Source of the DNA: Sepioteuthis lessoniana
Lineage: Eukaryota > Mollusca > Cephalopoda > Myopsida > Loliginidae
Direction: 5' to 3'
Assembly: GCA_963585895.1 (NCBI GenBank)
Contig: OY757934.1
Span: 49,355,233 to 49,419,232 of the forward strand
Length of the DNA: 64,000 nucleotides
A program made the translations under genes and the position numbers. Under the pieces are notes generated by a model that saw only the letters and a list, made by a program, of their open reading frames with translations, did no database searches and was not told the DNA's origin. Below, piece after piece: positions 31,018-41,600 of this stretch (its first letter is position 1; the number at the start of each line of letters is the position of its first letter).

Positions 31018-31320
31018 GGCAGGGCACATAGCGTAAAGGTTATAGGCGTTGGTTCCCTAACCTTCTAAGGAGACAATCATCTGGAGGTTGCAGGTTCAAT
31101 CTTGCAGGTGAGTAACAATACAGGGATACTTAACACATGTACTCCGTTATGGTTAACGGAATCAGAACAGGCAACTCCCGTGGATTCAATAAATGATGTA
31201 GTTCGAAGTTCCGTGGAGGTTCCCGAGTTCGACAAACACCCGAAGAAGGCCGAAGGACATATCAGCCGAAACGTTGTGGAAATAACAATAAAGTTGAAGA
31301 TAATAGTCTGAAGACCCTTA
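31018..31320 (+). mobile_element. SINE-4 copy 1
   Basis: tRNA-like head with box A CATAGCGTAAAGGTTATAGG and box B GGTTCAATCTTG. Then TACTCCGTTATGGTTAACGG, GTTCCCGAGTTCGACAAACA, and the motif GCCGAAACGTTGTGG, ending in AAGTTGAAGATAATAGTCTG. A second copy is at 51.1 kb. Confidence 0.7.
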
Positions 31321-31410
31321 ATGATAAAAATCATCAAGCTTCGTCAGAAATTCAGACAACTAAACGTTTTCTGCACACAGTTATATAATATTAATTATTC
31401 CTATCTAATA

Positions 31411-32253
31411 CTGGCTCAGTCATCTGGGGCTGCAGAATACACCGGCTGCATCGCTGAGGAAGGGTAAGACTCCTCCAACGACTGTCCTGGATATGATAAT
31501 AAACAATCTAAAGGTGAGGTTCCAGTAATGCTGGAGCTACGCGAAATGCGGAGCACTCCTTTATTGTCATCGCTCTCTGGCCCAGAGTGGTAGCACCTGT
31601 TAGGGGGGGGGTCCTATTTATGGGTCAAATAGAACTTCTTGACATCTAAACTGAGTGAAAACAAATGACTAATGCCAAACTGATTTGCTTGAAATAGAAC
31701 GGTTTAATTATTTAACTGTGTGTAAACAAATGACTGATGCTTAATTGAATTGTTAGTGATATATAGCAATACTTGAAACCATTTAAGTTTGTTGACATGC
31801 TAAACGGAATTGTTTAAAATAGAACTGTTTTTATATTCAACTATGTGTAAACAAATGACTGATGCTTAATTGAATTGTTAGTGATGCATCGCAATACTTG
31901 GAACCATTTAACTTTGTTGACATGCAAAACTATATTTTTTTAAATAAAAATGTTTGATCTCTTAACTGTGAGTAAGCAACTGAGTGATGTTTAATTGAAT
32001 TGTAAGTGATACATAGCCATAATTCAATACATCTGTGCGAAAACAAATGATTAATAATAAACAGAATTATTAGTATTTAATGGAAATAAGTGAAACTGTG
32101 TGAAAAAGTGCTCAAGCTCGTTTAAAAATGTTATCAAAAATGTGTTTAGAAATTATATATTCGGTATATATGTATAAAAATATTTGGCATTAAATAAGCT
32201 ACAACTGTAGCTTATTCAATATTCAATAAAACTAAACCCAACCAAACCTACTT
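31411..32253 (+). mobile_element. Family A retroposon, full length, long form
   Basis: About 840 bp: 5' end GGCTCAGTCATCTGGGGCTG, block with CTGGCCCAGAGTGGTAGCAC, then about six sub-repeats (ATTGAATTGTTAGTGATAYA and AACTGTTTTTATATTCAACT types). It ends in the variant 3' hairpin AATAAGCTAC-AACT-GTAGCTTATT and CCCAACCAAACC. The length comes from sub-repeat number. Confidence 0.8.
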
Positions 32254-32262
32254 ATTAGTAAT

Positions 32263-32530
32263 AATTTATACACAGTTATATAGTCTCAAGTAACTCTTCT
32301 TAATACCAATAACTGATAGTTGTATGGCATCAAGTATTCCTAACGAATATGAATAATTTTCAAACCGTTCGAGTTGACCTATAGATTGGATATAAACTAG
32401 TACTACAACTCCGGGTGTAAGTGGAACTGGTAGTAATTGCAATAAAGGGTTACTCCACACCCCTAAGATTGCCGGAGTTGGATCTTCACCATCAGATGGC
32501 ATTTAACGTCACACACAGTATATACCCACT
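32263..32530 (-). mobile_element. Family B 5' half
   Basis: Minus-strand sub-repeats, then TTGACCTATAGATTGG, TACTACAACTCCGGGTG and CACCATCAGATGGC. The tail is missing; the copy faces away from the family A copy ending at 32253. Confidence 0.6.
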
Positions 32531-32931
32531 GTTCTTGATGTTAATATATCACGGATATAGTAATGCTAATATTTGTGCCTGGAAAGTCAGCACTCGACAA
32601 AAATATTTTCCGTACAATCAAGCATGATAATATAACTACCAAAGTTAACAAATCTATCGCTTCGTACATACTCACCAATAACTTCTTTATTTTTCTTTAA
32701 AAATTTTGATATGTAGGTAATTTTATTTCAGTAAAACCGGATATGAACTCTGGTAAAAATTAAGTAAACCTGAATCAGTGAACACCAAAGGAAAAAAAAA
32801 AAAGTCGGAAATAAATCTCTCAACTGAAATGAATAAAAACAAAACAAAACAAAGGAACAGTTTTCTTTCTCATATATCCAACCACTAAACTTTGACATTT
32901 CTCACCGTTTTTTTTCCTTCTTTTTTCTTCC

Positions 32932-32967
<36 letters not shown>

Positions 32968-33348
32968 TCGCCTCCGGGAATAAGAAAGGCTACACTTATC
33001 TTTGTTTGACGGGGACACTGGACTGAATAACAAAAGAACTGACTTTGGAAACAAAAGTTCACCCTTTGTAGGCAAGGGAGAGAAGAATAGTTTCTAAGGT
33101 AAATTTTAGTATCCCTAAATACCTTCCCCTGATTTTTTTGTATACTGGAAGTATTTTGGGAGTGTAGCCCACCCTCACCGCCACACAAAAAAAAAAAAAA
33201 ATGTTTAAGGAATTTAGATTCAGAGGTGCTCTTATCGTATTGCCTTTCATTCAACGTGTGATTACCTTTATTAATCCTTATTGAGTTGTAAATACGAATT
33301 CATCCATTCTGAATCATTTTCTCCTAATTTATTTCTCTCTGCCCTTAG
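32531..33348. other. Unclassified DNA with a T-run
   Basis: A pure T run lies at about 32937-32966 and an A run at about 33186. No gene or family recognised; lysine-rich ORFs here are artefacts of the homopolymer. Confidence 0.5.
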
Positions 33349-33988
33349 GTTTGATTTGGTTTGGTTTTTTGGCATATCAACTGTCGTTGGTTATTTAATA
33401 CTAAATTCTGTTTTTACATATTTATTAAATATAAGATTTGAAAACTTATTTTGTTTATGCACTCAGTTAAAAGATCAAACAGTTCTATTTCTAACAATAC
33501 AATTTAGCATAAGTCGACAAAGTTAAAGTATTGCTATATATCTTTAACAATTCAATTGTTTACTCACAGTTAAATAATCAAACAGTTCTATTTGACCCAT
33601 CGACAGGACTCAATCAAGTGCTACCACTCCTGGTCAAAATCGGCCTAGGAGCCATGGTAATGAAGGAATATTTCGAATTCCCTAAAGTTCCAACATTACC
33701 GGAGCCACGCCATCAGATGGTTTGATATCGTATGCAGGACACTAATTGGGTGGGAGCTTACCCCTCTGCAGGGTAAATAGTAGGACGGACTAGGTTCTTC
33801 AGCCTTGGTGAGGCAACTAGTCTAGGAGAAGGAAAACTCTGAATTCAAACCTGTTAAACTCCGCTTAAAAACTGACCTTGTGTCATATCCTGCCCGAGCG
33901 GAGGGGTTGGTAAATAGTACCCCTCTGCAGAGATGCAGTCAGAGTATTCTACAGTTTCAGATTACTGGGCTATCTGCCTTTAGGTGAC
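33349..33988 (-). mobile_element. Family A, full length, with SINE-3 inside
   Basis: Minus-strand: TTGATTTGGTTTGGTTTTTT, hairpin region, sub-repeats, TTTGACCCATCGACAGGACT, 5' block (CCTAGGAGCCATGG) and the 5' end (CAGAGTATTCTACAG). A headless SINE-3 splits the 5' block. Confidence 0.8.
33772..33918 (+). mobile_element. Headless SINE-3 inserted in family A
   Basis: A 147-bp piece from GGTAAATAGTAGGACGG to GAGGGGTTGGTAAATAGT, flanked by the 12-bp duplication ACCCCTCTGCAG (33760-33771 and 33919-33930). It has nearly the same length and start as the copy at 3992. Confidence 0.9.
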
Positions 33989-34699
33989 AGCTTTGCCTCT
34001 CCATCTTGTTTTGGCAATTGCAACATAAATACCATAATTATTCGTGCATAATACTCACTTTTTCTCTAGATTTTCAAACCGAAAAGTTAGGGGTGTGTAT
34101 TATACACTAAAACTGATCAATGTATAACAAACATTAATTTTGTAACGCTCCAAAGAAATAACAACTGAAATGTATGTTTGTTTATAATTTTTTCTCTTAA
34201 TGTAAACATATTTTTGTTTCAAGATTCTTGCATTTTTGTTGGCATATGTTTGTCTACTTATTCTAAGTGCAGAGTAACTGTTTCGTTTCAAAAAACAATT
34301 AAATTTATAAATTTTTATTTCAGTCTATGCAAACCGTATAAAAGGTTGAACAAATGTTAAATTCAACTGCTATAAATTTTAATAAAGTCTGAGTGAATTA
34401 TATATAGGATAAATTTTTTTCAGTGTTTCGTCGCTCAAATTTGGGGATGCTTGCTATAAATAAGTGTGTGTTATAATGATTTTTTCTTCTTTTCTTTTAA
34501 ACCAAGAAAAAAGGATTTTCTGTTGGTACACTTGAACAATTTTTAAAAGGCTTTCAGTCTACAAAAAAAGAAAAAATATTGACGATTAATTTTTGTTGCT
34601 TAGCATTCATAAAACCTTCCTTTACTTAGTTATTTTCATATTCCTAACAGCGGGGCTTAGAATATACTGAAACCATTTTTATTTCTTAGCAATAATTTT
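33989..34699. other. Unclassified AT-rich DNA
   Basis: No gene, RNA or repeat family recognised. Confidence 0.45.
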
Positions 34700-34780
34700 G
34701 CTTTGGTTTGGTTGGGTTGGATTTTGTTGCATACCAACCATTGTAAGATATGTAAATCCTGTTTATAACATTTATATTAC

Positions 34781-34858
<78 letters not shown>

Positions 34859-35220
34859 TGTAAACACATTTTGTATATAACATTCTTAAATAAGGCTGGG
34901 CTCTTTTTTGCACTCTGTTCAATGGTTTCAAGCATTGCAATATAGCAGCAACAATTTAACATCAGTCATTTGTTTGCACATGGTTTGTTCTATTTGACCC
35001 ATAGATAAGACCATATCAGGTGCTACCACTCCGGGTCAGAGTAGACCAGGGAGCAATGGCAATGAAGGGATATTCCACATTCCCAAAGCTCTAAACCTGG
35101 AGCCTTGCCATCAGATTGTTTAATGTCATATCAGGACACTCGTTAGTGTTGTTGGTGGCGGGGGTCTTGCCCCTCTGCAATGATGCAGTCGGTGTATTCT
35201 ATCGCCCCAGCCGACTGGCT
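34700..35220 (-). mobile_element. Family A with TA expansion
   Basis: Minus-strand: TTTGGTTTGGTTGGGTTGG tail, hairpin, then a (TA)n run of about 30 units at 34791-34852 in place of the short TATATA of other copies. It continues with sub-repeats and the 5' block ending CAGCCGACTGGC. Confidence 0.8.
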
Positions 35221-35324
35221 TGCAGGGTATTTTTCTCAACTCAAGCAATTTGTCAGATTTTAAAAGAATATGAATTTTCTTTTATTTTAGAATGAAGTTT
35301 TCTTTACAATATATGCATATACCC

Positions 35325-35580
35325 AACCCCTCTGCACAAGCAGAATATGAAACAAGGTCAATTTTTATGATAAGTTTGAATTTAGAGTTTTCGTGAAAGA
35401 AATCAGTCTGACCTACTATTTACTCATAGCTGGAAAGAGAATCGTTAAATTCATACCTTTCCCAAGAATATTAACATTATATTGAATGCAAACAGCCTAG
35501 GCCAGGATATGAACTCGGATCACCGTGCTTATCCATTTCCTATGTCAATAAGCATTACAAAATGACCACCTCCATTTACA
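35325..35580 (-). mobile_element. SINE-3 full length, degraded
   Basis: Minus-strand: ACCCAACCCCTCTGCACAAG, AGTCTGACCTACTATTTACT, CATACCTTTCCCAAGAATAT, GCCAGGATATGAACTCGGAT as box B side. All parts are present but diverged. Confidence 0.65.
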
Positions 35581-35587
35581 ACTTGCC

Positions 35588-36955
35588 CTGTCGGCTGGGG
35601 CTGTAGAATACACTGACTCCATCTCTGCAGGGGGGGGGGTAAGGCTCCTTCCAACGAGTGTCCTGTTATGACACTAAACAATCTGATGGTGAGATTCCGG
35701 TATCGCTGGGGCTTTGGGGAATGCAGAGTACCACTTCATTGCCATCGCTCCAAGGTCGTCTCTGGTCCAGAGTGGTAGCACCTGATAGGGTCCTATCTAT
35801 GGGTCAAATAGAACTAAACTGCGTACAAATGCAAAATTGAATTGGTTGAAATAGAACTGTTTTTAACATTGAAAATGTACTTACGCTAAAATGAATTGTT
35901 CGAAATAGAACTCTTTTGACATTTAACTGTGTGGACAAAAACTATACTTATATTAAACTGAATTGTTTGAATTAGAATTGTTTGACTAAACTGAATAGCT
36001 TGAAATAGAAATGTTTTTGACGATTAAACTGTGTATTCATGCTAAGCTGAATTGTTTAAAAATTGTTTGAAATAGAACTGATTATTTGTATAAAAATGGA
36101 TTTAGCATTAAATAACCTACAAAGATTGATATGCCATAAAACCCAAACAAACAAATTTTAACTTTGAAATAACTTGAGCTTTAACTGCAATTTCTCACAC
36201 CAAGTACAGACTGTTTCACCATTTTTGAAACTAGATGATTGGGCACAAATCAAAGATCACAAATGATAGAGTAATGAACCTCGCATTTATTAAAAACTAA
36301 AGGAGAAAATTTGAATTGGTTGATATAGAACTGTTTTTAACATTGAAAATGTACTTACGCTAAAATGATATGTTCGAAATAGAACTTTTTACATTTAACT
36401 GTGTGGACAAAAACTATACTTATATTAAACTGAATTGTTTGAATTAGAATTGTTTGACTAAACTGAATAACTTGAAATTGAAATGTTTTTGATAATTAAA
36501 CTGTGTACTCACGCTAAACTGAATTGTTTGAAATAGAACTGTTTTGATATTTAACTGTGTAAACAAAATCTATACTTATACTAAACTGAATTGTTTGAAT
36601 TAAAACTGTTTGTCTAAAATGAATCACTTGAAATTGAAATGTTTTTGACGATTAAACTGTGTACTCATGCTAAACTGAATTGTTTGAAATAGAACTGATT
36701 ATTTGTATAAAAATAAATTTGGCATTAAATAACCTACAAAGATTGATATGCCATAAAGCCCAAATAACCAACCAAACAATCAAATTTTAATTTTGAAATA
36801 ACTTGAGCTTTAACAGTAATTTCTCACACCAAGTACAGGCTGTTTCACCATTTTTGAAACAGGATGATTGGGCACAAATCAAGGATCACAAATGATAGAG
36901 TAATGAACCTCACATTTATTAAAAACTAAAGGATAACATTTGACAATTTGCAACC
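35588..36955 (+). mobile_element. Family A with local tandem duplication
   Basis: 5' end CTGTCGGCTGGGGCTG, the 5' block, sub-repeats, then a 3' hairpin with tail (ATATGCCATAAAACCC at about 36130). Flanking unique sequence (TTGAAATAACTTGAGC) follows. From 36311 the sub-repeats, tail and the same flank repeat. The second copy has about 155 bp more sub-repeats. This is a duplication of element plus flank, not two insertions. Confidence 0.8.
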
Positions 36956-37044
36956 ATTTAATCTCAAACAAATCAAAAATGCGTGGATGGTTTCATTCTT
37001 TTCCACCACCTTTATTTTCCATCAACATTTAGCGAGGAGATAAC

Positions 37045-37140
37045 AACCAACGTAATACCAACGTTACCAACGAAATATCAACGCAACCAACGTAATACCA
37101 ACACAACCAATGTAATACCAACATAACCAACGTAAAACTA
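37045..37140. repeat. Short 20-bp tandem repeat
   Basis: About five units of AACCAACGTAATACCAAC with variable two-base ends. The minus-strand ORF over it is an artefact. Confidence 0.75.
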
Positions 37141-37209
37141 ACTTAAACCAAAAACCTAATAATAATGCTACTACTAATAATAATAATGATAAATCTCCCT
37201 CCCTATAAA

Positions 37210-37570
37210 TCCTATCAATTACAAATAATATGCAAATAGGTCTATTTGACAAATATATAGGACTATAACAGATACTACCATTCCCAGTCAGAGAGGACCC
37301 AGGAGTTATGACAATTAAGAGTTACTCACAACTTACCACAGCTGAAGCTTAGGGCACATCATGTGCTGTAACGGTTAACAAATTAGACGAGCAAGCATAC
37401 ACGAGTGAGTTCTAGTATCATTGGTCGCCCCACTCATTCGGCCTAATGTCACCTCGAAGCAAAGAGCTTCGTAAATTACCACCACAGCTGAAGCTCAATT
37501 GCTGTTTAGTATCATACTCTGAGCACCCCTTTTTGATAGGAATCTTACCCCTCAAAATGGGTTACAGTCA
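37210..37570 (-). mobile_element. Family B 5' half split by SINE-5
   Basis: Minus-strand: TCTATTTGACAAATATATAG, ACTACCATTCCCAGTCAGAG, then SINE-5, then CAATTGCTGTTTAGTATCAT and ATCTTACCCCTC. Confidence 0.65.
37349..37478 (+). mobile_element. SINE-5 copy 1 with target-site duplication
   Basis: A short tRNA-derived SINE of about 125 bp: box A GTGCTGTAACGGTTAACAAA, box B GAGTTCTAGTATC, then CGCCCCACTCATTCGGCC and AAGAGCTTCGTAAATTACC. It is flanked by ACCACAGCTGAAGCT on both sides (15 bp). Confidence 0.8.
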
Positions 37571-37699
37571 AAATTGTCTAAGCTTCAACAAAACGTTTTG
37601 ATCTCTGAGATGATTTGAAGATTGCCAGACGACAAACTCTGTCATTTTTACCAAATGGAGCGAGATAGAGATTTTCATATGAATTAGAAAATTATATTT

Positions 37700-37806
37700 T
37701 GCTCACAGGGAATGGAGTAGCGCCCTTCCCTACACCACGGTGTAGTATCTATTGAAAAAAGAAGCCTTCGGGTCCCCCTCGACTATGGACGCCAAGTTTA
37801 CTCGAT
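37700..37806 (+). mobile_element. SINE-1 3' part
   Basis: GGAATGGAGTAGCGCCCTTC, CACCACGGTGTAGTATCTAT, CCTTCGGGTCCCCCTCGACT and CGCCAAGTTTACTC. It is 5' truncated. Confidence 0.7.
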
Positions 37807-37984
37807 TATTTTGACCACATAGATGCTAAAACATAAGATCAAATCCGTGTTTTTTTAAATGGAACAGTATATGTTGGTTTTTCTTGAATAAGCACTTAAT
37901 CAGCATAGTGCATTTTTAAATGGTAAAACAGAAGATACTGCGTACAGAGATACTATAAAAAAAAAACTAATCTGAATTTGTATT

Positions 37985-38530
37985 TACGTGGGTCGTTCAA
38001 AATGTTCTAAATGAGCCATAGTAGAACATTTTTGTTGTGGCAACACACTGCTATTTCTTGTCAAACTCGAAAAACTTATACAGATTTCTGTGTGAGTGAG
38101 GCCTATACAAAAGCGAAAAGTGTGCGCCAAATTTTAAAATGGACAGAACTGACACAAACAGTCATAAAATATCTGAAAAAAGAAAAAGCTATGACCCCTT
38201 CAAGATAATCCGTGAGGGCATGGTATAGATAATTGCTGAGATCTCTCCATTCTATACAACTGTGGAGATGTGGAAAGCGGAACTTAAGCAGGGTAGAGAT
38301 AGCACAGATGACCCTCGGTCAGGTCATCCAAAAGCCCCAACCATTGATGAAAAATTTCATACCTTTCACCGGATAGTTTGGGATAACAGTAGAAACCTTT
38401 TTGTTGTACACCCACCGAAGAAGTTCAAGCAGGCTTCTCTTTTTATTCTGAAGGTGTAATCATGATCGATTACATAGAAAAGGGGAAAATCTTAGGACAG
38501 TAATATTCATCAGAATTAAGACAACTAAAG
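37985..38530 (+). mobile_element. Mariner relic, continuous with a minisatellite
   Basis: End sequence ACGTGGGTCGTTCAAAATGT at 37987. Plus-strand peptides include EISPFYTTVEMWKAELKQGR, DSTDDPRSGHPKAPTIDE (the linker after the HTH domain), and after a deletion RIVWDNSRNLFVVHPPKKFK. Then comes a frame reading SELRQLKEAFKCF, equivalent to the C-terminal L-x-x-L-K-E-A of mariner. Stops and a missing catalytic region show it is dead. No right TIR is found because the sequence passes into a 24-bp tandem array. Confidence 0.65.
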
Positions 38531-38803
38531 GAAGCATTTAAGTGTTTCATAAAGGAAGTCTTTTAGTGTTTCATAAAGGAAGCCTTTTAGTGTTTCATAA
38601 AGGAAGCATTTTAGTGTTTAATAAAGAAAGCATTTAAGTGTTTCATAAAGGAAGCATTTTAGTGTTTAATAAAGAAAGCATTTAAGTGTTTCATAAAGGA
38701 AGCATTTTAGTGTTTATTAAAGGAAGCATTTAAATGTTACATAAAGGAAGCATTTTAGTGTTTCATAAAGGAAGCATTTTAGTGTTTCATAAAGGAAGCT
38801 GAG
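38524..38803. repeat. 24-bp minisatellite, about 11 copies
   Basis: Unit AAAGGAAGCATTTTAGTGTT+TCAT. The first unit is the mariner codons for LKEAF. Variants alternate in pairs (TTTCAT/TTAAT, AAAGG/AAAGA), giving a partial 48-bp higher-order period. Confidence 0.9.
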
Positions 38804-39160
38804 GGCTGATTTACCATAATATATACAAAAAGTGATTACTTACAATACTATCACTTTGAATTCTATGTCGTTTTCTGAAAAAAGAGAATGAGGAATTCGC
38901 GCCTTTTTTAAATACCCGGATGTTGTTATAGCAACAGAGGGGGAAATTTCTCACTGAATGTTGCAGGCAAGGGAGTTATATCCACAAAAACCTGAATTGG
39001 TTGTCATTAGAAGTAATTAAAAATTTTAAGGTGAGAGAAAATGCTAATCGAAAATGAATAAAGAAACCCTTAGCACTTAAAAAATTGGCGCCATACACTC
39101 TTTCTACTCTCATTTTATCTCCTCCATCTAACCTTAGAATAAATCAAGTAAACATAAATA
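38804..39160. other. Unclassified AT-rich DNA
   Basis: No gene or family recognised. Confidence 0.45.
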
Positions 39161-39356
39161 ATGTCATATATATATATATATATATATGGAGTGAGAGAGA
39201 GAGAGAGAGAGAGAATGCGCGCGCGTGTGTGTGTGTGTGTAAGAGCAAGATCGAGAGAGACAGTAGCAGTGGGAGTATGAGAGAAAAAGAGAGAAAGAGG
39301 CAGTGAGAGGGAGATAGGGTGTATGAGAGAGTGCGTATGCGTGTGTGTGAGAGAGG

Positions 39357-39420
<64 letters not shown>

Positions 39421-39500
39421 AAGATCGAGAGAGACAGTGACAGTGAGAATATGAGAGAGAAAAAAAAAAACGTGTGCTTGGGTATGTGTTAGAGAGAGGG
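39161..39500. repeat. Composite TA/GA/GT microsatellite block
   Basis: TA run, GA run, GT runs (the longest about 29 units at 39357-39414). A piece AAGATCGAGAGAGACAGT recurs about 175 bp apart (39246 and 39421), so a larger unit was duplicated. ORFs here are repeat artefacts. Confidence 0.85.
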
Positions 39501-39850
39501 GGTGCATCGGAACTTTAGATTTTTCTTTCAGTAGAAATTTGAATAAAAAAAAGAAAAGTTTACCTAACCCTATACTCTAATTCATTTAGTCTCTGCCACT
39601 TGGTCTATACCTGCGGGTGTTATTTTAAGTTTGCGCGTACTTTGTGTGAAGTAATCAACACATGGGTTAAGCTGCACATGTGTTGTGTGTCAGATGATAA
39701 AGATATCTTTTTCCACTGGAAAATAAAATAGAATGAGAAATTTTCTGGCGGGAAACGTGTACTTTTGTTCTTTTTGTGAAATTTAATTTTGGTTCTGGGA
39801 AATGAGTGTTAAACTTACACGTGTGTTGGTGTAGAGGTTTGATCATGACA
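39501..39850. other. Unclassified DNA
   Basis: No coding or repeat signal recognised. Confidence 0.4.
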
Positions 39851-39932
39851 ATCTATCTATCTATCTATCTATCTGTTTGTGTCTGGTCACTTGTTTCTAT
39901 CTATCTATCAATCTATCTATCTATCTATCAAC
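39851..39932. repeat. (TATC)n microsatellite
   Basis: Two TATC runs separated by TGTTTGTGTCTGGTCACTTG. Confidence 0.9.
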
Positions 39933-40162
39933 TGAGCTCCCACCAGTCAAGAAAATTTTATTATCGTTCTCGATTATTGTGACCCTATGCCAAGCTAAGG
40001 TGTAAATAGTAAATATGAATTATCGGGTGATGGTTTAATAAGCTACTATCTCAGCCTATTTGCTTGTGTAATAAGCTTGATATTAAGCCAGTTATATCGA
40101 ATTCACTACCTTTATTGTGGCCTTGTGCCAAGTTGAATTCAACTTAGTGTCTCTCTTTTCAG

Positions 40163-40225
40163 ACAGATCTGTGTAAGGCTTGTGGGATTCGAATTAAACA
40201 TCGTCACTCCCGCTTGGCACGGATG
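40163..40225 (+). CDS. Candidate 63-bp exon, half of a GATA-type zinc finger
   Basis: A polypyrimidine tract with AG (GTGTCTCTCTTTTCAG, ending 40162) precedes a 63-base open stretch that ends at a GTAAAT donor at 40226. In the frame starting with its first base it reads TDLCKACGIRIKHRHSRLAR then M. The string LCxACGIR is the second zinc-binding half (C-x2-C) of GATA-type fingers, as in LCNACG of GATA factors and GATA-like proteins. The first C-x2-C half would have to come from an upstream exon, which I cannot find in the window. The region also holds SINE-like pieces, and the minus strand has a box-B-like TTCGAATCCC, so a chance match to a SINE relic is possible. Confidence 0.3.
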
Positions 40226-40229
40226 GTAA

Positions 40230-40875
40230 ATATTTATAGCACTTAGTTATCACTGTATGTTTCCAGGATTCAAACTTACTAATTGAACTATTTAGAGTAT
40301 TTAATTGGATTCTTCAACTAATGTCTGCTTTGAACCTGCCCCCGACTCCCCACCCCCACCCCACGCTTCAGATATACTGTTTTTCCCCATTAGAAAATCG
40401 AATATACAGGAGTCATTCCTTAAAAAAAATTTAAGCTCTGTATTATTTAGAATTGTTATATAGCAAAAATTATCGTAATCTTTAAAAAGTATTTATTTTG
40501 AAGCTATTCATATTGGTGGAAAACCAAACATTGTGCTTTAGGCTTAAACAGAGGTCTGTCATCACATTTTTGGTGGCTGAGAGGCGTGAACTATGTGAAA
40601 TATACAAAGAGTATGTGATTATGTACGGAGAAGTATGTTTTAGTCAAAAATATTTGCAAATGAGCTAAACCTGGGTTTGCCACAACGAGCCTGAGTTGAA
40701 AAGATAGTCCATTTAGGTGGAAATACACTACTCTCCGGTATGAAAAAGTTCCCAGCGCAGCACTTAGTAAAGAAGAGCAAGATGACAATTTTCAAAGACA
40801 AGAAAAGAAACCATAACTATCGATTTCCTTGAAAAAGGTGTAATTGTAAACAGTGCTTCTAATTGCCAACACCTT
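40230..40875. other. Unclassified DNA
   Basis: No exon, repeat family or RNA gene recognised in this stretch. It includes a C-rich piece near 40340-40365. Confidence 0.4.
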
Positions 40876-41140
40876 AGGCAAGCTCATTGGCCTAGTGGGT
40901 AGAGTGTTCGCTAATGGTCCAGGAGACCGGGGTTCAATCCCAGGTCGAGTCATACCAAAGACTTTAAAAATGGTACTTGATTCCTCCTTGCTTAACACTC
41001 AGCATTATATATCTAGGGTAAAGTGGAGCAATCCAAGGAAAGGAGTAGCACCCTTCCCTACACCTAGGTGTAGTAGTTGTTGAAAAGGGAGCTTTCGGGT
41101 CGCCCTCAACTACAGTTGCCAACTTTACTTACTTATGGAA
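40876..41140 (+). mobile_element. SINE-1, full-length reference copy
   Basis: Box A TAGTGGGTAGAGTG and box B GGTTCAATCCC, then CAGGTCGAGTCATACCAAAG, CTTAACACTCAGCATTATA, AAAGTGGAGCAATCC, CACCTAGGTGTAGTAG and the tail CCAACTTTACTTACTTA. All modules are in order. ORFs across it are chance frames. Confidence 0.9.
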
Positions 41141-41347
41141 TAAATTGTATAACCTCTCCTAAAAGCGAGTACATCACCTACTATCGGCCTTTGATTAAAA
41201 TTCATCATAATTACGGTTTTGAATTTGAACTCGTTCGCAGATTCGAGTTCTTTGGTAATATCTTTTTATGGGGTGACGCTTCTGATCTGCCATAGAATTT
41301 CAAGATGCCCAAAGTAAGAAGTTTTCCTGAGTGACCAATTTGCTGAG

Positions 41348-41600
41348 TGATTGGTTTGGTTTATTTAACGGCATGGGTTATTTGATACCAAAATTTGGTT
41401 CATTTCTGAATGTTTGGTGAGAACTGTTTTTATTTATATATTTATATTTTCAACATTCCATTCCACTTATGCTTTTTAGTCACACATTTTTGTTCATTTA
41501 TATGGTATCAAGTATTCCTGTCAAACACTAATAATTTTCACACAATCATATGACTTCAAGCATATATTCCCACTCAATAGCAGCAATCATTTTTACAACG
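41348..41600 (-). mobile_element. Family A/B tail-side fragment
   Basis: Minus-strand: TGGTTTGGTTTATTTAACGG, then B-like sub-repeats (TATGGTATCAAGTATTCC, TATGACTTCAAGC). It mixes an A-like tail with a B-like body. Confidence 0.5.

Larger units (their letters stand above)
30625..31425 (-). mobile_element. Family B split by SINE-3 and SINE-4
   Basis: Minus-strand B pieces: TCGATTTTTAACGGCACGTC and GTTAGAGAATCGCCTGCATT on the left, GATTCACATTTTTTGCG at 30952, and CTGCACACAGTTATATAATA at 31372. SINE-3 and SINE-4 lie between the pieces. Confidence 0.65.

Noticed and set aside
31240-31290. GCCGAAACGTTGTGG as a possible hammerhead ribozyme core
   Set aside because: The matching CTGATGA core and closing stems are not visible, so the motif alone is not enough.
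34686-34962. IYIYIY ORFs on both strands
   Set aside because: Translations of the TA run in a family A copy; TA repeats are open in both directions.
39085-39507. ORFs of THTHTH, SLSLSL or RERERE type
   Set aside because: Direct translations of GT and GA microsatellites.
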